A stretch of DNA of 64,000 nt from Sellimonas catena (GTDB taxonomy: Bacteria > Bacillota > Clostridia > Lachnospirales > Lachnospiraceae). The position numbers and the translations under genes were made by a program. The stretch lies in NCBI RefSeq assembly GCF_045063725.1, contig NZ_CP173695.1. The stretch is one strand, 5' to 3'. Below, piece by piece: positions 41,706-50,230 of this stretch (positions are counted from its first letter, which is position 1; each line of letters starts with the position of its first letter). The notes beneath the pieces are model-generated. The model saw only the letters and a list, made by a program, of their open reading frames with translations, was not told where the DNA came from and did no database searches.

Positions 41706-41913
41706 CAGGGCAATAAAAAAAGATAACTCCTGAAAGATGAGTTATCTCATGTACCGATATGCGGCCGCCAGGCATCTCCGGTATGCGGACATGCTCTTTC
41801 TGACAGCGCAAAAAACACTTTTCTTCTGAGAAGTGCGATCCGATTTCAATCGTAAAAAAGAGTACAATAAAAAACTCATCATCTTTCAGATGAAAACAAA
41901 ATTTATTGCCCTG
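41706..41913. repeat. 208-bp element with 39-bp imperfect terminal inverted repeats
   Basis: Both ends read CAGGGCAATAAA inward; the repeats continue with CTGAAAGATGAG / CTCATCATCTTTCAG. Inside are further hairpins (GATAACTC...GAGTTATC; CACTTTTC-TTCT-GAGAAGTG) and a repeated CCG(A/G)TATGCGG. No open frame fits. It fills most of the 378-nt gene-free stretch after the RNHCP gene. MITE-like or a structured RNA. Confidence 0.6.
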
Positions 41914-42029
41914 TTATTTACGATTCGCCGACATCCACTTCTCTCCCTTCTGCTTTAAGATTTTTTTTATCATATCATATGGAAGTGGAATTGTAAAGAA
42001 AAAACGCCGTTTTCAGGCAGTGACAGCCC

Positions 42030-42563
42030 CTATGAATGGATCAGCTGCCCTGCCTGAAAGCCCATAATGACGAGCTCCAGCATTTTCGGATCATAGTCTC
42101 TGTATTTTAGAAAATAGTAAAGGGTATCCAGAAAGTTGAGGAATGCTTTTTTGGATGCTTCATCCAGAATCACGGATTTCTGGTCGCGTGTCAGGAAAGA
42201 AGCGATCCGTGTAAACGCGAATTTTTCGTTGAGGAAAGCCCAGAACTCCTCTTCGCCGTCGGTCTTCATTACCTGAAAAGGTTTCCGGCGAAGAAGCCAG
42301 TAGGTTTCATAGGCAAGCACCTTCCGCTCACTGATGTGCCTCATATGGTGAAATTCCTTCATGCGTGAAATATCCGTAAAATAATCCATGACTGCATGGG
42401 TCAGAATGGTTTCATCGATCCGGACGCTGTCGTGGATGCCAAGGCTTTCCAGAAATACAATACATTCTTTATAAAGCGAAGAGTAACGGTTCTTGATGAC
42501 CTGTTCGGAAAATTCGGCCACGATATCTTCGTACTGTGTATAGATGGTCTCGATATCATTCAT
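42030..42563 (-). CDS. Hypothetical protein, third gene of the RelA/SpoT operon
   Basis: 177 residues, helical, no membrane segment. HHMRHISERKVLAYETYWLL and FAFTRIASFLTRDQKSVILD are the best landmarks but I recognise no family. Its ATG overlaps the 75-residue gene by 8 nt, so it is translationally coupled. Could be an immunity/antitoxin or structural partner of the synthetase; unproven. Confidence 0.7.
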   Translation of the reverse strand: MNDIETIYTQYEDIVAEFSEQVIKNRYSSLYKECIVFLESLGIHDSVRIDETILTHAVMDYFTDISRMKEFHHMRHISERKVLAYETYWLLRRKPFQVMKTDGEEEFWAFLNEKFAFTRIASFLTRDQKSVILDEASKKAFLNFLDTLYYFLKYRDYDPKMLELVIMGFQAGQLIHS

Positions 42564-42783
42564 GATGATCTGCTCCTTCCAGTTTTATAATATCAAAAAA
42601 CAGCTTGGATTTTACAAAATCGCAGTAGGAATTCAACTCGATATCCTCAATGGTGCTGTAACGGACGTGAGAGGTACTTCCAAGCAGGTGTTTGCGGATC
42701 TTTCCGCTTTGGATACGCTCCATCATGCGGTCGGCAGACTGGCTGATCGCCTCGGGAATGCCCGGCAGTGGTCTCTGATTCAT
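42556..42783 (-). CDS. Small protein of the RelA/SpoT operon
   Basis: 75 residues starting MNQRPLPGIPEAISQSADRM at ATG 42783 with AAAGGAGGG upstream; the C-terminus IELNSYCDFVKSKLFFDIIK is amphipathic. It begins 13 nt after the synthetase gene stop. Small size and position fit an antitoxin for a toxic alarmone synthetase, but no known family motif was recognised. Confidence 0.7.
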   Translation of the reverse strand: MNQRPLPGIPEAISQSADRMMERIQSGKIRKHLLGSTSHVRYSTIEDIELNSYCDFVKSKLFFDIIKLEGADHHE

Positions 42784-42796
42784 GGGAATCCCTCCT

Positions 42797-43702
42797 TTAT
42801 TCTTTTGCGATGCTGTCAATGGCATCCTGTACTGTCTGTATCGAACTCAGATCAACTTCGTTCAGCTTTTCTTTTGGCTTTTCATAGTCCAGCCTTGGGT
42901 TGACAATCGTCTGCTTCGGCTTGAAATTTTCGCTTGAAACATCACAGAGCCTTTTAAAGAAAGAGGCCATTTCATCACCCATTCCGGAGAGCCGGTTTAA
43001 AAGCTCGGAAAATTCCGTGAGCATCGGGTCGCTCTTCTTATAAGGATAGAGAATGTGATGGTCGATCTCTCCCCATCCCTCCTCGAAAAGAGTACGGATC
43101 TGCACTTCCATGTATACACCCTGATACTTCAAAATATAGTGGACAGAGCGGTAATGCTTCCGGTCGAAGATATTGTCGCTGGAGATCCAGTCGGAATAAA
43201 TATCACTGAAATCTCCCAGACGCATGTGCACTTTTGGCGGTTCGGCCATATACCGGTCTTTGTCAGCGTGATAATCAGAAATACAGTTGTGGATATAAAG
43301 ATCCGGATTGTTTTCAAAATGCTGGATCAGATATTTATGGAAGATCACCCAGTCTTCGCGGTACAGGATTAGTCCGCGGAACCCGATCGTGTCAGTGACA
43401 AACTTCATGTAATTCTCTTTTGTGAGCGTACGGTATTTCAGATAATTTTCGCAGCGCTTCCGGATAATCTTTTCCACAAGGTGCCACGGCGTCTTGACAC
43501 GGGTACGGTAAGAATGAAGTCCCGTTCTCTGATCCTTATTTTTAATAAATTCCTGTAGAAATTCGTCCCGGATACGCTGAAGCTCAGGAAGCTTCCTGGC
43601 ATAGTCTTTTGCAATATAGCACAGATCATCCCAATCAAGTCCCGCCTCGCGAAATTCATCTTCGCTGATCGAAAAACGTTCCAGAAACTCTTTTTTTAAC
43701 AT
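42797..43702 (-). CDS. RelA/SpoT nucleotidyltransferase-domain protein (small alarmone synthetase-like)
   Basis: 301 residues with the RelA/SpoT synthetase fold and no HD or C-terminal regulatory domains: SYRTRVKTPWHLVEKIIRKR (ATP-binding basic segment), DTIGFRGLILYREDWVIFHK, the G-loop-like HYRSVHYILKYQGVYMEVQI and RTLFEEGWGEIDHH with the catalytic Glu. ATG 43702 with AAAGGA 8 nt upstream. Could be a (p)ppGpp/pGpp synthetase or a toxSAS-type toxin (for example tRNA or adenosine pyrophosphorylation). It heads a three-gene coupled operon. Confidence 0.8.
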   Translation of the reverse strand: MLKKEFLERFSISEDEFREAGLDWDDLCYIAKDYARKLPELQRIRDEFLQEFIKNKDQRTGLHSYRTRVKTPWHLVEKIIRKRCENYLKYRTLTKENYMKFVTDTIGFRGLILYREDWVIFHKYLIQHFENNPDLYIHNCISDYHADKDRYMAEPPKVHMRLGDFSDIYSDWISSDNIFDRKHYRSVHYILKYQGVYMEVQIRTLFEEGWGEIDHHILYPYKKSDPMLTEFSELLNRLSGMGDEMASFFKRLCDVSSENFKPKQTIVNPRLDYEKPKEKLNEVDLSSIQTVQDAIDSIAKE

Positions 43703-43863
43703 AAGATCATATCCTTTGATTCCGTTCAATTCCCTGCTGGCAGGGTACCTCCCTATCATAGCATTTTCGAACCGGATTATCAACGTCCGGGGACGGAATG
43801 AAGGGATGGATGTTGAAAAAATGTGTGTGAAAAACATGCCTTGTGGAAAAGCAGCCGGAGCAC

Positions 43864-43892
43864 TTGACAATGCGGAAAGGGCATGGCATGAT
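43864..43892 (+). promoter_or_regulatory. Promoter of the coiled-coil gene
   Basis: TTGACA (43864-43869), 17 nt, CATGAT (43887-43892). Confidence 0.6.
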
Positions 43893-43938
43893 AAGAGAAC
43901 AAAAGCAAAATGGGCAGGGAGAGAGGAGGAAAAGAGAT

Positions 43939-44418
43939 ATGTTAGAACCAAAAGATTTTGAACAAATCAGTGGAATTATAGAAAAAACATTTCATCCAAT
44001 CGAATATAGGCTCAAATGTGTTGAAGAAGAACTTGGCGGCGTTAGAAAGGAACTGGATGGTGTCAAAGGCGAAGTAAATGGAGTGAAGCAGGAACTGAAT
44101 GATGTCAGAAGTGAAGTCGGCGGAGTAAACCAGGAGCTGAATGATGTCAGAAGTGAAGTCGGCGGAATAAACCAGGAGCTGAATGACATCAAAAGAAGTG
44201 TAGCCGGTGTAGAGAAAATAGTTAAAGATGTTCAACTGACTTTGGAAAATGAGACGAACAGGAATATCCAGATTATTGCGGAAGGACATCTCGACTTGAG
44301 CAGAAAGTTGGATGAGGCGGTTAAAATTGATAATGAAAAAGAAATTCTTAAGCTTCGGGTTAATCGCCTTGAAAGTGAACTTGAAAAAACAAAATCCAGA
44401 CTTTCTGAAATTGCATAA
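43939..44418 (+). CDS. Coiled-coil protein with 14-residue repeats
   Basis: 159 residues, almost all helical coiled coil. ELNDVRSEVGG-V/I-NQ occurs in tandem (about residues 53-82), each 42 nt copy nearly identical at DNA level, in a left-handed heptad pattern. GAGGAGG precedes ATG 43939. No membrane segment or known domain; perhaps a structural or phage-tail-like or cytoskeletal protein. It has its own promoter. Confidence 0.7.
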   Translation: MLEPKDFEQISGIIEKTFHPIEYRLKCVEEELGGVRKELDGVKGEVNGVKQELNDVRSEVGGVNQELNDVRSEVGGINQELNDIKRSVAGVEKIVKDVQLTLENETNRNIQIIAEGHLDLSRKLDEAVKIDNEKEILKLRVNRLESELEKTKSRLSEIA

Positions 44419-44645
44419 CTTTGGTTGAAAAATAACTGATCTTTGCGGGCCGATAAGCAACAAGGCTTCGGCCTGCACATCATAACTATCATTTGGATAC
44501 AAGGTAATATCATCTAAGCAACAATTCTATTAAGCATTTTATCTGAAACAACAGAAATTTTACCCAAGATGTAATGAATCTTTAAGAAAAAATTCAGGAC
44601 TCTCTGACCCGTTTTGTTATAATTTAGAGAAGGGGGAAGTTGTAA

Positions 44646-44657
44646 ATGGCGGTGTAG
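44646..44657 (+). other. Three-codon mini-ORF before the next gene
   Basis: ATG GCG GTG TAG follows AGAAGGGGGAAG and ends 3 nt before the next ATG (44661), which otherwise has only a poor ribosome site. Re-initiation could couple the two. Confidence 0.3.
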
Positions 44658-44660
44658 AAG

Positions 44661-44984
44661 ATGAAAAGAAGGAAAAAGATACGTACGATAAAGACAAAAA
44701 AATTCTGGCTGTCGATCATAGCCCTCGTTGTAATTATTGGTGCAATGTACGTGCTGATGCTTCCGCAGGGGGCTGCGCGGTTTGCAATTCTCAGATCGGG
44801 CCATCCGATTGCGGCATTGACGTTATCGATCACGACAGAAGGGTATCCTCATGAGCTGGAAGACGGGCAGATCGGTTATGTACTTGTGGATGCACCGTAC
44901 GACAGGGAGCAGGGTGATGTAATGGATACCTGGATGGTGTACCGGCATGGGATGATTTATGTGGGAGAGTATGACACTAGATAA
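44661..44984 (+). CDS. Short membrane-anchored protein of unknown function
   Basis: 107 residues: basic N-terminus (MKRRKKIRTIKTKK), one membrane helix (about 16-34), then an extracytoplasmic domain with EGYPHELEDGQIGYVLVD. A TATAAT box (44618-44623) lies upstream. I recognise no family; a signal-anchor protein is the safest call. Confidence 0.65.
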   Translation: MKRRKKIRTIKTKKFWLSIIALVVIIGAMYVLMLPQGAARFAILRSGHPIAALTLSITTEGYPHELEDGQIGYVLVDAPYDREQGDVMDTWMVYRHGMIYVGEYDTR

Positions 44985-45056
44985 GATAAATTGAACATAT
45001 AATAGATATATTAGAAAAAATTCCGAAAAATAAATTGGAAAAATTGAAAAAAAGTG

Positions 45057-45085
45057 TTGACAAATCTAAGAGGAACCCATATAAT
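45057..45085 (+). promoter_or_regulatory. Promoter of the tRNA-Phe/Gly unit
   Basis: Perfect consensus TTGACA (45057-45062), 17 nt, TATAAT (45080-45085). Confidence 0.85.
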
Positions 45086-45114
45086 AGTCCATGTGCCAAG
45101 CGCACAAGACAAAT

Positions 45115-45187
<73 letters not shown>

Positions 45188-45190
45188 TAC

Positions 45191-45261
45191 GCGGGTGTAG
45201 TTCAATGGTAGAACACCAGCCTTCCAAGCTGGATACGTGGGTTCGATTCCCATCACCCGCT
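45191..45261 (+). tRNA. tRNA-Gly (TCC)
   Basis: GCGGGTG / CACCCGC acceptor, D-arm TTCAATGGTAGAAC, anticodon loop CTTCCAA, T-arm TGGGTTCGATTCCCA; discriminator T. Three nt after tRNA-Phe. Confidence 0.95.
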
Positions 45262-45280
45262 TTTTTTATTGCTCAAAAGC

Positions 45281-45322
45281 AAGGCCGCCGTATCATCAAG
45301 TAAAGATGATGCGGCGGCCTTT
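45281..45322. terminator. Strong terminator between tRNA-Gly and map
   Basis: A 17-bp stem AAGGCCGCCGTATCATC / GATGATGCGGCGGCCTT followed by TTCTTT; works for both converging units. Confidence 0.88.
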
Positions 45323-45340
45323 TCTTTGCCCGGAACATTG

Positions 45341-46204
45341 CTATTTCGTCAGTACCTCGGCGCCGTCTTCTGTAATAAGCACCATGTATTCGATCTGTGC
45401 AGAGAGTCCGTCGTCTTCCGTGTAGACAGTCCATCCGTTGTCTTCATCGATAAAGAAATCCGGACTTCCTTCGTTGATCATCGGCTCGATGGTAAACATC
45501 ATGCCAGGAACGAGAAGCATCTCGCTTCCCTTTGGTGTGACATAGCTGACCCATGGCTCTTCGTGGAACTCCAGGCCGATGCCGTGGCCTCCGATGTCTT
45601 CCACAACGGAGTACCCGTTTGCTTTCGCATGGCTGTTGATAGCGTCTGCGATATCGCCGAGATGATTCCAGGGTTTTGCCTCTTTCAGTCCGAGCTCCAC
45701 ACATTCTTCAGTGACACGTACGAGACGTCTGGCACGCTCGCTGACTTCCCCGATGCAGAACATTCTGGAAGCATCGGAAAAATATCCGTCCAGAATGGTG
45801 GAAACGTCCACGTTGACAATATCGCCCTCCTGCAGGATGATGGATTCATCCGGAATTCCGTGGCAGATTTCATTGTTGATGGAAGTGCAGACACTCTTTG
45901 GGAATCCCTGGTAATCAAGCGGGGCAGGGATGCCGCCGTGCTCTGTTGTGAAGTCATAGACGAGCTTATCTATTTCGGCCGTGCTCATACCCGCATGAAT
46001 GTGGGCGGCCACATGATCGAGGACAGCGGTGTTCAAGTCGGCGCTGATCCGGATTTTTTCGATCTGTTCCGGAGTCTTGATCATGGAGTGGTCCGGTACG
46101 ATTTCGCCCTTTTCGGCATGAAGAGCGATTTTTTCATCCATCGCCATATGACACTTCTTATATTTTTTGCCGCTTCCGCACCAGCAAGGTTCATTTCGTT
46201 CCAT
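45341..46204 (-). CDS. map: Methionine aminopeptidase type I with SEC-C zinc motif
   Basis: Removes initiator Met from nascent proteins. 287 residues: an N-terminal SEC-C motif (CWCGSGKKYKKCH) that may tether it to the ribosome, then the pita-bread fold with the two-metal site: VNVDVSTILDGYFSDASRMF (two Asp), GGHGIGLEFHE (His), FTIEPM (Glu) and AQIEYMVLIT (Glu). ATG 46204 follows AAAGGAGA; a longer form from 46291 runs into the promoter. Confidence 0.93.
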   Translation of the reverse strand: MERNEPCWCGSGKKYKKCHMAMDEKIALHAEKGEIVPDHSMIKTPEQIEKIRISADLNTAVLDHVAAHIHAGMSTAEIDKLVYDFTTEHGGIPAPLDYQGFPKSVCTSINNEICHGIPDESIILQEGDIVNVDVSTILDGYFSDASRMFCIGEVSERARRLVRVTEECVELGLKEAKPWNHLGDIADAINSHAKANGYSVVEDIGGHGIGLEFHEEPWVSYVTPKGSEMLLVPGMMFTIEPMINEGSPDFFIDEDNGWTVYTEDDGLSAQIEYMVLITEDGAEVLTK

Positions 46205-46298
46205 ATTCTCTATCTCCTTTGTCTTTCTGAATTTGTAAAATCTCTCAAAATCCGAGGGGGCATATGCCTCTCTTTTCCTATTATATCGCATTTCGCAG

Positions 46299-46327
46299 TT
46301 GTTAGCACCCTAAAAATAAGATATAAT
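46299..46327 (+). promoter_or_regulatory. pfk promoter (divergent from map)
   Basis: TTGTTA (46299-46304), 17 nt, TATAAT (46322-46327). A minus-strand TATAAT at 46280-46285 probably starts map. Confidence 0.7.
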
Positions 46328-46420
46328 AAAAACATGTGGGAACTGTCAGGCCATGCTGTTTTACGAGGTCAGATGTATGGCGGAACAGTTATAATGTATG
46401 AAAAGAAAGGACGTGGGCAT

Positions 46421-47503
46421 ATGCTGAGAATCGGGATGCTGACAAGCGGCGGTGACTGCCAGGCACTCAATGCCGCAATGAGAGGTGTGGCAAAGGGGAT
46501 TTTTGCCAAAGTAAAAGATGTGGAAATTTACGGATTCAGAGATGGCTATAAAGGATTGATTTATTCTACTTTTGATATGATGACCGAGAAGGATTTCTCC
46601 GGTATTCTGACACGCGGAGGTACAATCCTTGGTACTTCCAGACAGCCGTTCAAACAGATGAGAGTAATCGGTGAGGACGGAGTGGACAAGGTAGAGGCGA
46701 TGAAGCACACCTACCATAAACTGAATCTGGACTGCCTTGTCATCCTTGGCGGAAATGGGACTCATAAGACAGCCAATCTGTTGAGGGAAGAAGGATTAAA
46801 TGTAATTACGCTGCCAAAGACGATCGACAATGATCTCTGGGGTACGGATATGACGTTTGGTTTCCAGAGTGCGGTGGATATCGCGACAGATACGATTGAC
46901 CGGATTCATACAACAGCCACATCCCACAGCCGCGTATTTATCATAGAAGTAATGGGGCATAAAGTAGGATGGGTGACGCTGCATGCAGGGATTGCCGGAG
47001 GAGCGGACATTATTCTGCTTCCTGAGATTCCGTATGATCTGAATGTGATCGCAGAATATATCAAAAAGCGTTCAGCGGCAGGAAAACGCTTTACGATCAT
47101 TGCTGTCGCTGAAGGAGCGATTGCCAAGGAGGAGGCTGAGCTTCCGAAGAAGAAATTAAAAGAACTTCAGGAAAAGAAAAAAGCAAAATATCCGTCCGTT
47201 GCCTATGAACTGGCAGAGAAGATCGAGAGCAAGTGCGACAAGGAAGTCCGTATTACGGTTCCGGGGCATACACAAAGAGGAGGATCCCCGTGCCCGTATG
47301 ACAGAGTTCTTGCGACAAGGCTTGGCGCGGCTGCGGCAGAGATGATTCTGCGTCATGAGTACGGCTATATGGTTGCCATCAAGGAGGGCGAGACATGTAA
47401 AGTTCCGCTCAAAGAGGTTGCCGGAAAGCTTAAGACAGTAGATCCGAAAGCGAAGATCATCAGCGAAGCACGTACAATCGGAATCAGCTTTGGCGACAAA
47501 TAG
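46421..47503 (+). CDS. pfkA: 6-phosphofructokinase, mixed active-site type
   Basis: Key glycolytic enzyme, 360 residues. TSGGDCQALNAAMRG is the nucleotide loop; GGNGTHKTA and LPKTIDNDLWGTDMTFGF hold the catalytic Asp. The residue after GGN is Gly (typical for ATP enzymes), whereas the P-K-TIDND Lys is typical for PPi enzymes, so the phosphoryl donor is not settled. PGHTQRGGSP is present. ATG 46421 is preceded by AAAGGA. Confidence 0.93.
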   Translation: MLRIGMLTSGGDCQALNAAMRGVAKGIFAKVKDVEIYGFRDGYKGLIYSTFDMMTEKDFSGILTRGGTILGTSRQPFKQMRVIGEDGVDKVEAMKHTYHKLNLDCLVILGGNGTHKTANLLREEGLNVITLPKTIDNDLWGTDMTFGFQSAVDIATDTIDRIHTTATSHSRVFIIEVMGHKVGWVTLHAGIAGGADIILLPEIPYDLNVIAEYIKKRSAAGKRFTIIAVAEGAIAKEEAELPKKKLKELQEKKKAKYPSVAYELAEKIESKCDKEVRITVPGHTQRGGSPCPYDRVLATRLGAAAAEMILRHEYGYMVAIKEGETCKVPLKEVAGKLKTVDPKAKIISEARTIGISFGDK

Positions 47504-47545
47504 ATTGAGGAAGAATCAGGAAAAATCAGACAAGGAGAATGAATT

Positions 47546-49126
47546 ATGTCTTATACTGCCTTATACAGGAAGTTCCGACCAGCAGAATTTGAAGACGTAA
47601 AGGGGCAGGACCATATTGTAACTACATTAAAAAACCAGATCAAGTCAGGAAGAATCGGACATGCATATCTGTTCTGCGGGACAAGAGGGACGGGAAAGAC
47701 AACGGTGGCAAAGATCTTTGCAAGAGCGGTCAACTGTGAGCATCCGGTAGACGGAAGCCCGTGCGGAGAGTGCGATATGTGCAGAAATATCGCGGCGGGA
47801 ACTTACATGAACGTAGTGGAGATCGATGCGGCATCCAACAATGGTGTTGACAATATCCGGAGCATCCGGGAGGAAGTCGAGTACCGGCCGGCTCAGGGCA
47901 GGTATAAAGTCTACATCATCGACGAGGTCCATATGCTTTCCATCGGGGCGTTCAACGCGCTTTTAAAGACGCTGGAGGAGCCGCCGGAATATGTGATCTT
48001 TATTCTGGCGACGACCGAGGTTCACAAGATTCCGATCACTATCCTGTCAAGGTGCCAGAGATATGATTTCAGAAGAATTACGATTGATACGATTGCAGCA
48101 CGTCTGAATGAACTGATGAAAAAAGAAGAGGTGGAAGTAGAGGAGCGGGCCATCCGCTACATTGCGAAAGCGGCGGACGGTTCCATGAGGGATGCACTGA
48201 GTCTTCTGGACCAGTGCATTGCCTTTCATATCGGAGAGAAGCTTACCTACGATAAGGTGCTCAGTGTTCTGGGAGCGGTGGACACGGATGTATACAGTGC
48301 CCTGCTGCGCAGAATGATTGACCGGGATGTCAAAGGCGTGCTTCAGACGGTAAACGATCTTGTGATGGAGGGAAAAGAGCTTGCCCAGCTTACCACGGAT
48401 TTCACATGGTATTTAAGAAACTTGCTATTGGCAAAGAGTTCTGATAATATGGAGGATGTGCTTGACGTTTCAACAGAAAATCTGGCACAGTTAAAAGAAG
48501 AAGCACAGATGATAGAAAATGACGCTTTGATGCGTTATATCAGGATTTTTTCAGATCTGAGCAATCAGCTGAAGTACGCTACACAGAAGAGAGTCCTTCT
48601 GGAAGTGGCATTGATCCGGATCTGCGTTCCGCAGATGGAGACGCGCCAGGATACGATTCTGGAGCGGATCCGCGCACTGGAGGAAAAGGTGGAGAAGGGT
48701 CTTGTGGCGCAGGCACCTCCTCAGGGATACAGGGCGGCGGATGGCCCAACGGCACAGGAAATGCCGGGAGAGATGCCGGTACAGCCGAGGGAGGTTCCGA
48801 AGGCGCTTCCGGAGGATGTAAAGGAAGTAGTAAAAAATTTCAGAATGATAGCAAATGATGCATCCGGAATGCTCAAAGTTTATCTCAGACAGGCAAGGCT
48901 CAGTGTTGGAAATGCAGGCCAGCTTCAGATTATCCTTCCGGATGATCTGGCGGCAGGCGTTGTCGGGACCGAAGACCATAAGAAGGAGATTCAGGATCTG
49001 ATCGTAGAAAGGACCGGAAAGAAAGTCGAAATCGAGGTCGGGAAGGTCGAGCAGGGCCGCAGATTTGAGGACAGCTATATAGATCTGGAACAGCTGATCC
49101 ATATGGATATCACAGTGGAAGATTAG
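47546..49126 (+). CDS. dnaX: DNA polymerase III gamma/tau subunit
   Basis: Clamp-loader ATPase, 526 residues. CGTRGTGKTTVAKIFARAVN (Walker A, about 40), a zinc module CEHPVDGSPCGECDMC, KVYIIDEVHMLS (Walker B) and SRC arginine-finger region, followed by a C-terminal extension after a Pro-rich linker. GGAGAATGA precedes the ATG. No in-phase A AAA AAG that would give a gamma form was found. First of dnaX-ybaB-recR. Confidence 0.95.
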   Translation: MSYTALYRKFRPAEFEDVKGQDHIVTTLKNQIKSGRIGHAYLFCGTRGTGKTTVAKIFARAVNCEHPVDGSPCGECDMCRNIAAGTYMNVVEIDAASNNGVDNIRSIREEVEYRPAQGRYKVYIIDEVHMLSIGAFNALLKTLEEPPEYVIFILATTEVHKIPITILSRCQRYDFRRITIDTIAARLNELMKKEEVEVEERAIRYIAKAADGSMRDALSLLDQCIAFHIGEKLTYDKVLSVLGAVDTDVYSALLRRMIDRDVKGVLQTVNDLVMEGKELAQLTTDFTWYLRNLLLAKSSDNMEDVLDVSTENLAQLKEEAQMIENDALMRYIRIFSDLSNQLKYATQKRVLLEVALIRICVPQMETRQDTILERIRALEEKVEKGLVAQAPPQGYRAADGPTAQEMPGEMPVQPREVPKALPEDVKEVVKNFRMIANDASGMLKVYLRQARLSVGNAGQLQIILPDDLAAGVVGTEDHKKEIQDLIVERTGKKVEIEVGKVEQGRRFEDSYIDLEQLIHMDITVED

Positions 49127-49138
49127 GAGGAAGATAAT

Positions 49139-49492
49139 ATGGCAAAACGTGGAGGTTTTCCTGGCGGAGGTATGCCGGGGAACATGGCGAATCTGATGAA
49201 ACAGGCGCAGAAGATGCAGCGTCAGATGGAAGAACAGGCTAAGGAGCTGGAGACAAAAGAGTTTTCTGCCACAGCAGGGGGCGGAGCAGTCAAGGTGACG
49301 GTATCCGGCAAGAGAGAAGTGTTAAACGTAGAACTTCAGGAAGAAGTAGTGGATCCGGAAGATATCGAGATGCTTCAGGATCTGATTGTAGCTGCGGTAA
49401 ATGAAGCGCTGCGTCAGGTGGATGAGGCTAATTCTTCCGTAATGAGCAAACTTACGGGAGGACTTGGCGGAGGTATGCCAGGATTATTTTAG
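49139..49492 (+). CDS. YbaB/EbfC nucleoid-associated protein
   Basis: 117 residues with NLMKQAQKMQRQMEEQAKEL and KVTVSGKREVLNVEL, the YbaB signature. Binds DNA as a dimer. It sits between dnaX and recR as in most bacteria. GGAGGAAG lies before the ATG. Confidence 0.95.
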   Translation: MAKRGGFPGGGMPGNMANLMKQAQKMQRQMEEQAKELETKEFSATAGGGAVKVTVSGKREVLNVELQEEVVDPEDIEMLQDLIVAAVNEALRQVDEANSSVMSKLTGGLGGGMPGLF

Positions 49493-49510
49493 TCCGGGAG
49501 TGAGAAAAGA

Positions 49511-50107
49511 ATGGAGTACTATAGTAACCAGATCAGCCGTCTGATTGAGGAGCTTTCCAGACTTCCGGGTATCGGGCCGAAGTCGGCACAGAGACTTGCG
49601 TTTCATCTGATTCACATGCCGAAGGAGCAGGTGGAAAAACTTGCCGAGACGATGGTCAGTGCGAGAAACAATGTCCGGTACTGCAGGGAGTGCTGCACTT
49701 TGACGGATGACGAGCTCTGTCCGATCTGTAAAAATGAGCAGAGAGACCACGGGACGATCATGGTGGTGGAGACGCCGAGAGACCTGGCCGCTTATGAAAA
49801 GACCGGAAAGTACAATGGTGTGTATCATGTGCTTCACGGGGCGATTTCCCCGATGCTTGGAATCGGACCGGGAGACATTCGTCTTAAAGAGCTGATGATC
49901 CGGCTGGAGGGAGATGTCAATGAGGTCATTGTCGCGACCAATTCTACGCTGGAGGGAGAGACTACAGCTATGTACATCAGCAAGCTGATCAAGCCGACAG
50001 GGATCAAGGTGAGCAGGATTGCAAGCGGGGTTCCGGTCGGAGGAGATTTGGAGTATATCGATGAAGTGACGCTTCTTCGCGCCCTGGAAGGACGTACGGA
50101 GCTTTAA
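49511..50107 (+). CDS. recR: Recombination protein RecR
   Basis: Works with RecF/RecO to load RecA at gaps. 198 residues: HhH LPGIGPKSAQRLAFHLI (about 17), four-Cys zinc finger CRECCTLTDDELCPIC, and Toprim IMVVETPRDLAAYEKTG plus the end GDLEYIDEVTLLRALEGR. Confidence 0.96.
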   Translation: MEYYSNQISRLIEELSRLPGIGPKSAQRLAFHLIHMPKEQVEKLAETMVSARNNVRYCRECCTLTDDELCPICKNEQRDHGTIMVVETPRDLAAYEKTGKYNGVYHVLHGAISPMLGIGPGDIRLKELMIRLEGDVNEVIVATNSTLEGETTAMYISKLIKPTGIKVSRIASGVPVGGDLEYIDEVTLLRALEGRTEL

Positions 50108-50109
50108 GA

Positions 50110-50157
50110 AAAAAGGGATTGCAAAAGCCGCTGACTTCTGTAGATCCCTTTCCTTTT
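50110..50157 (+). terminator. Possible terminator after recR
   Basis: AAAAGGGAT pairs with ATCCCTTTCCTTTT across a long loop; modest. Confidence 0.5.
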
Positions 50158-50230
50158 GCGGTGAGAGGAGACGGCTTGAATCCGCGCGCGCAAGGAAAGC
50201 TGCGCCACCTTGTCAGATGGGAGGAAGAGG

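Noticed and set aside
44085..44190. Tandem direct repeats resembling a CRISPR array
   Set aside because: The 42-nt repeats are head-to-tail with no spacers and encode heptads of a coiled coil in frame.
45269..47503. A 744-codon plus frame joining the antisense of map to pfk
   Set aside because: The pfk start at 46421 has a ribosome site and promoter; the upstream part is antisense to map and spans a terminator.
47504..47545. Signal-recognition-particle RNA gene upstream of dnaX, as in Bacillus
   Set aside because: Only 42 nt separate pfk and dnaX; no room for it.
48110..48126. A AAA AAG in dnaX as a possible programmed frameshift
   Set aside because: The run is read ATG AAA AAA GAA, so it is not in the X XXY YYZ phase, and it lies in the ATPase part rather than after domain III.
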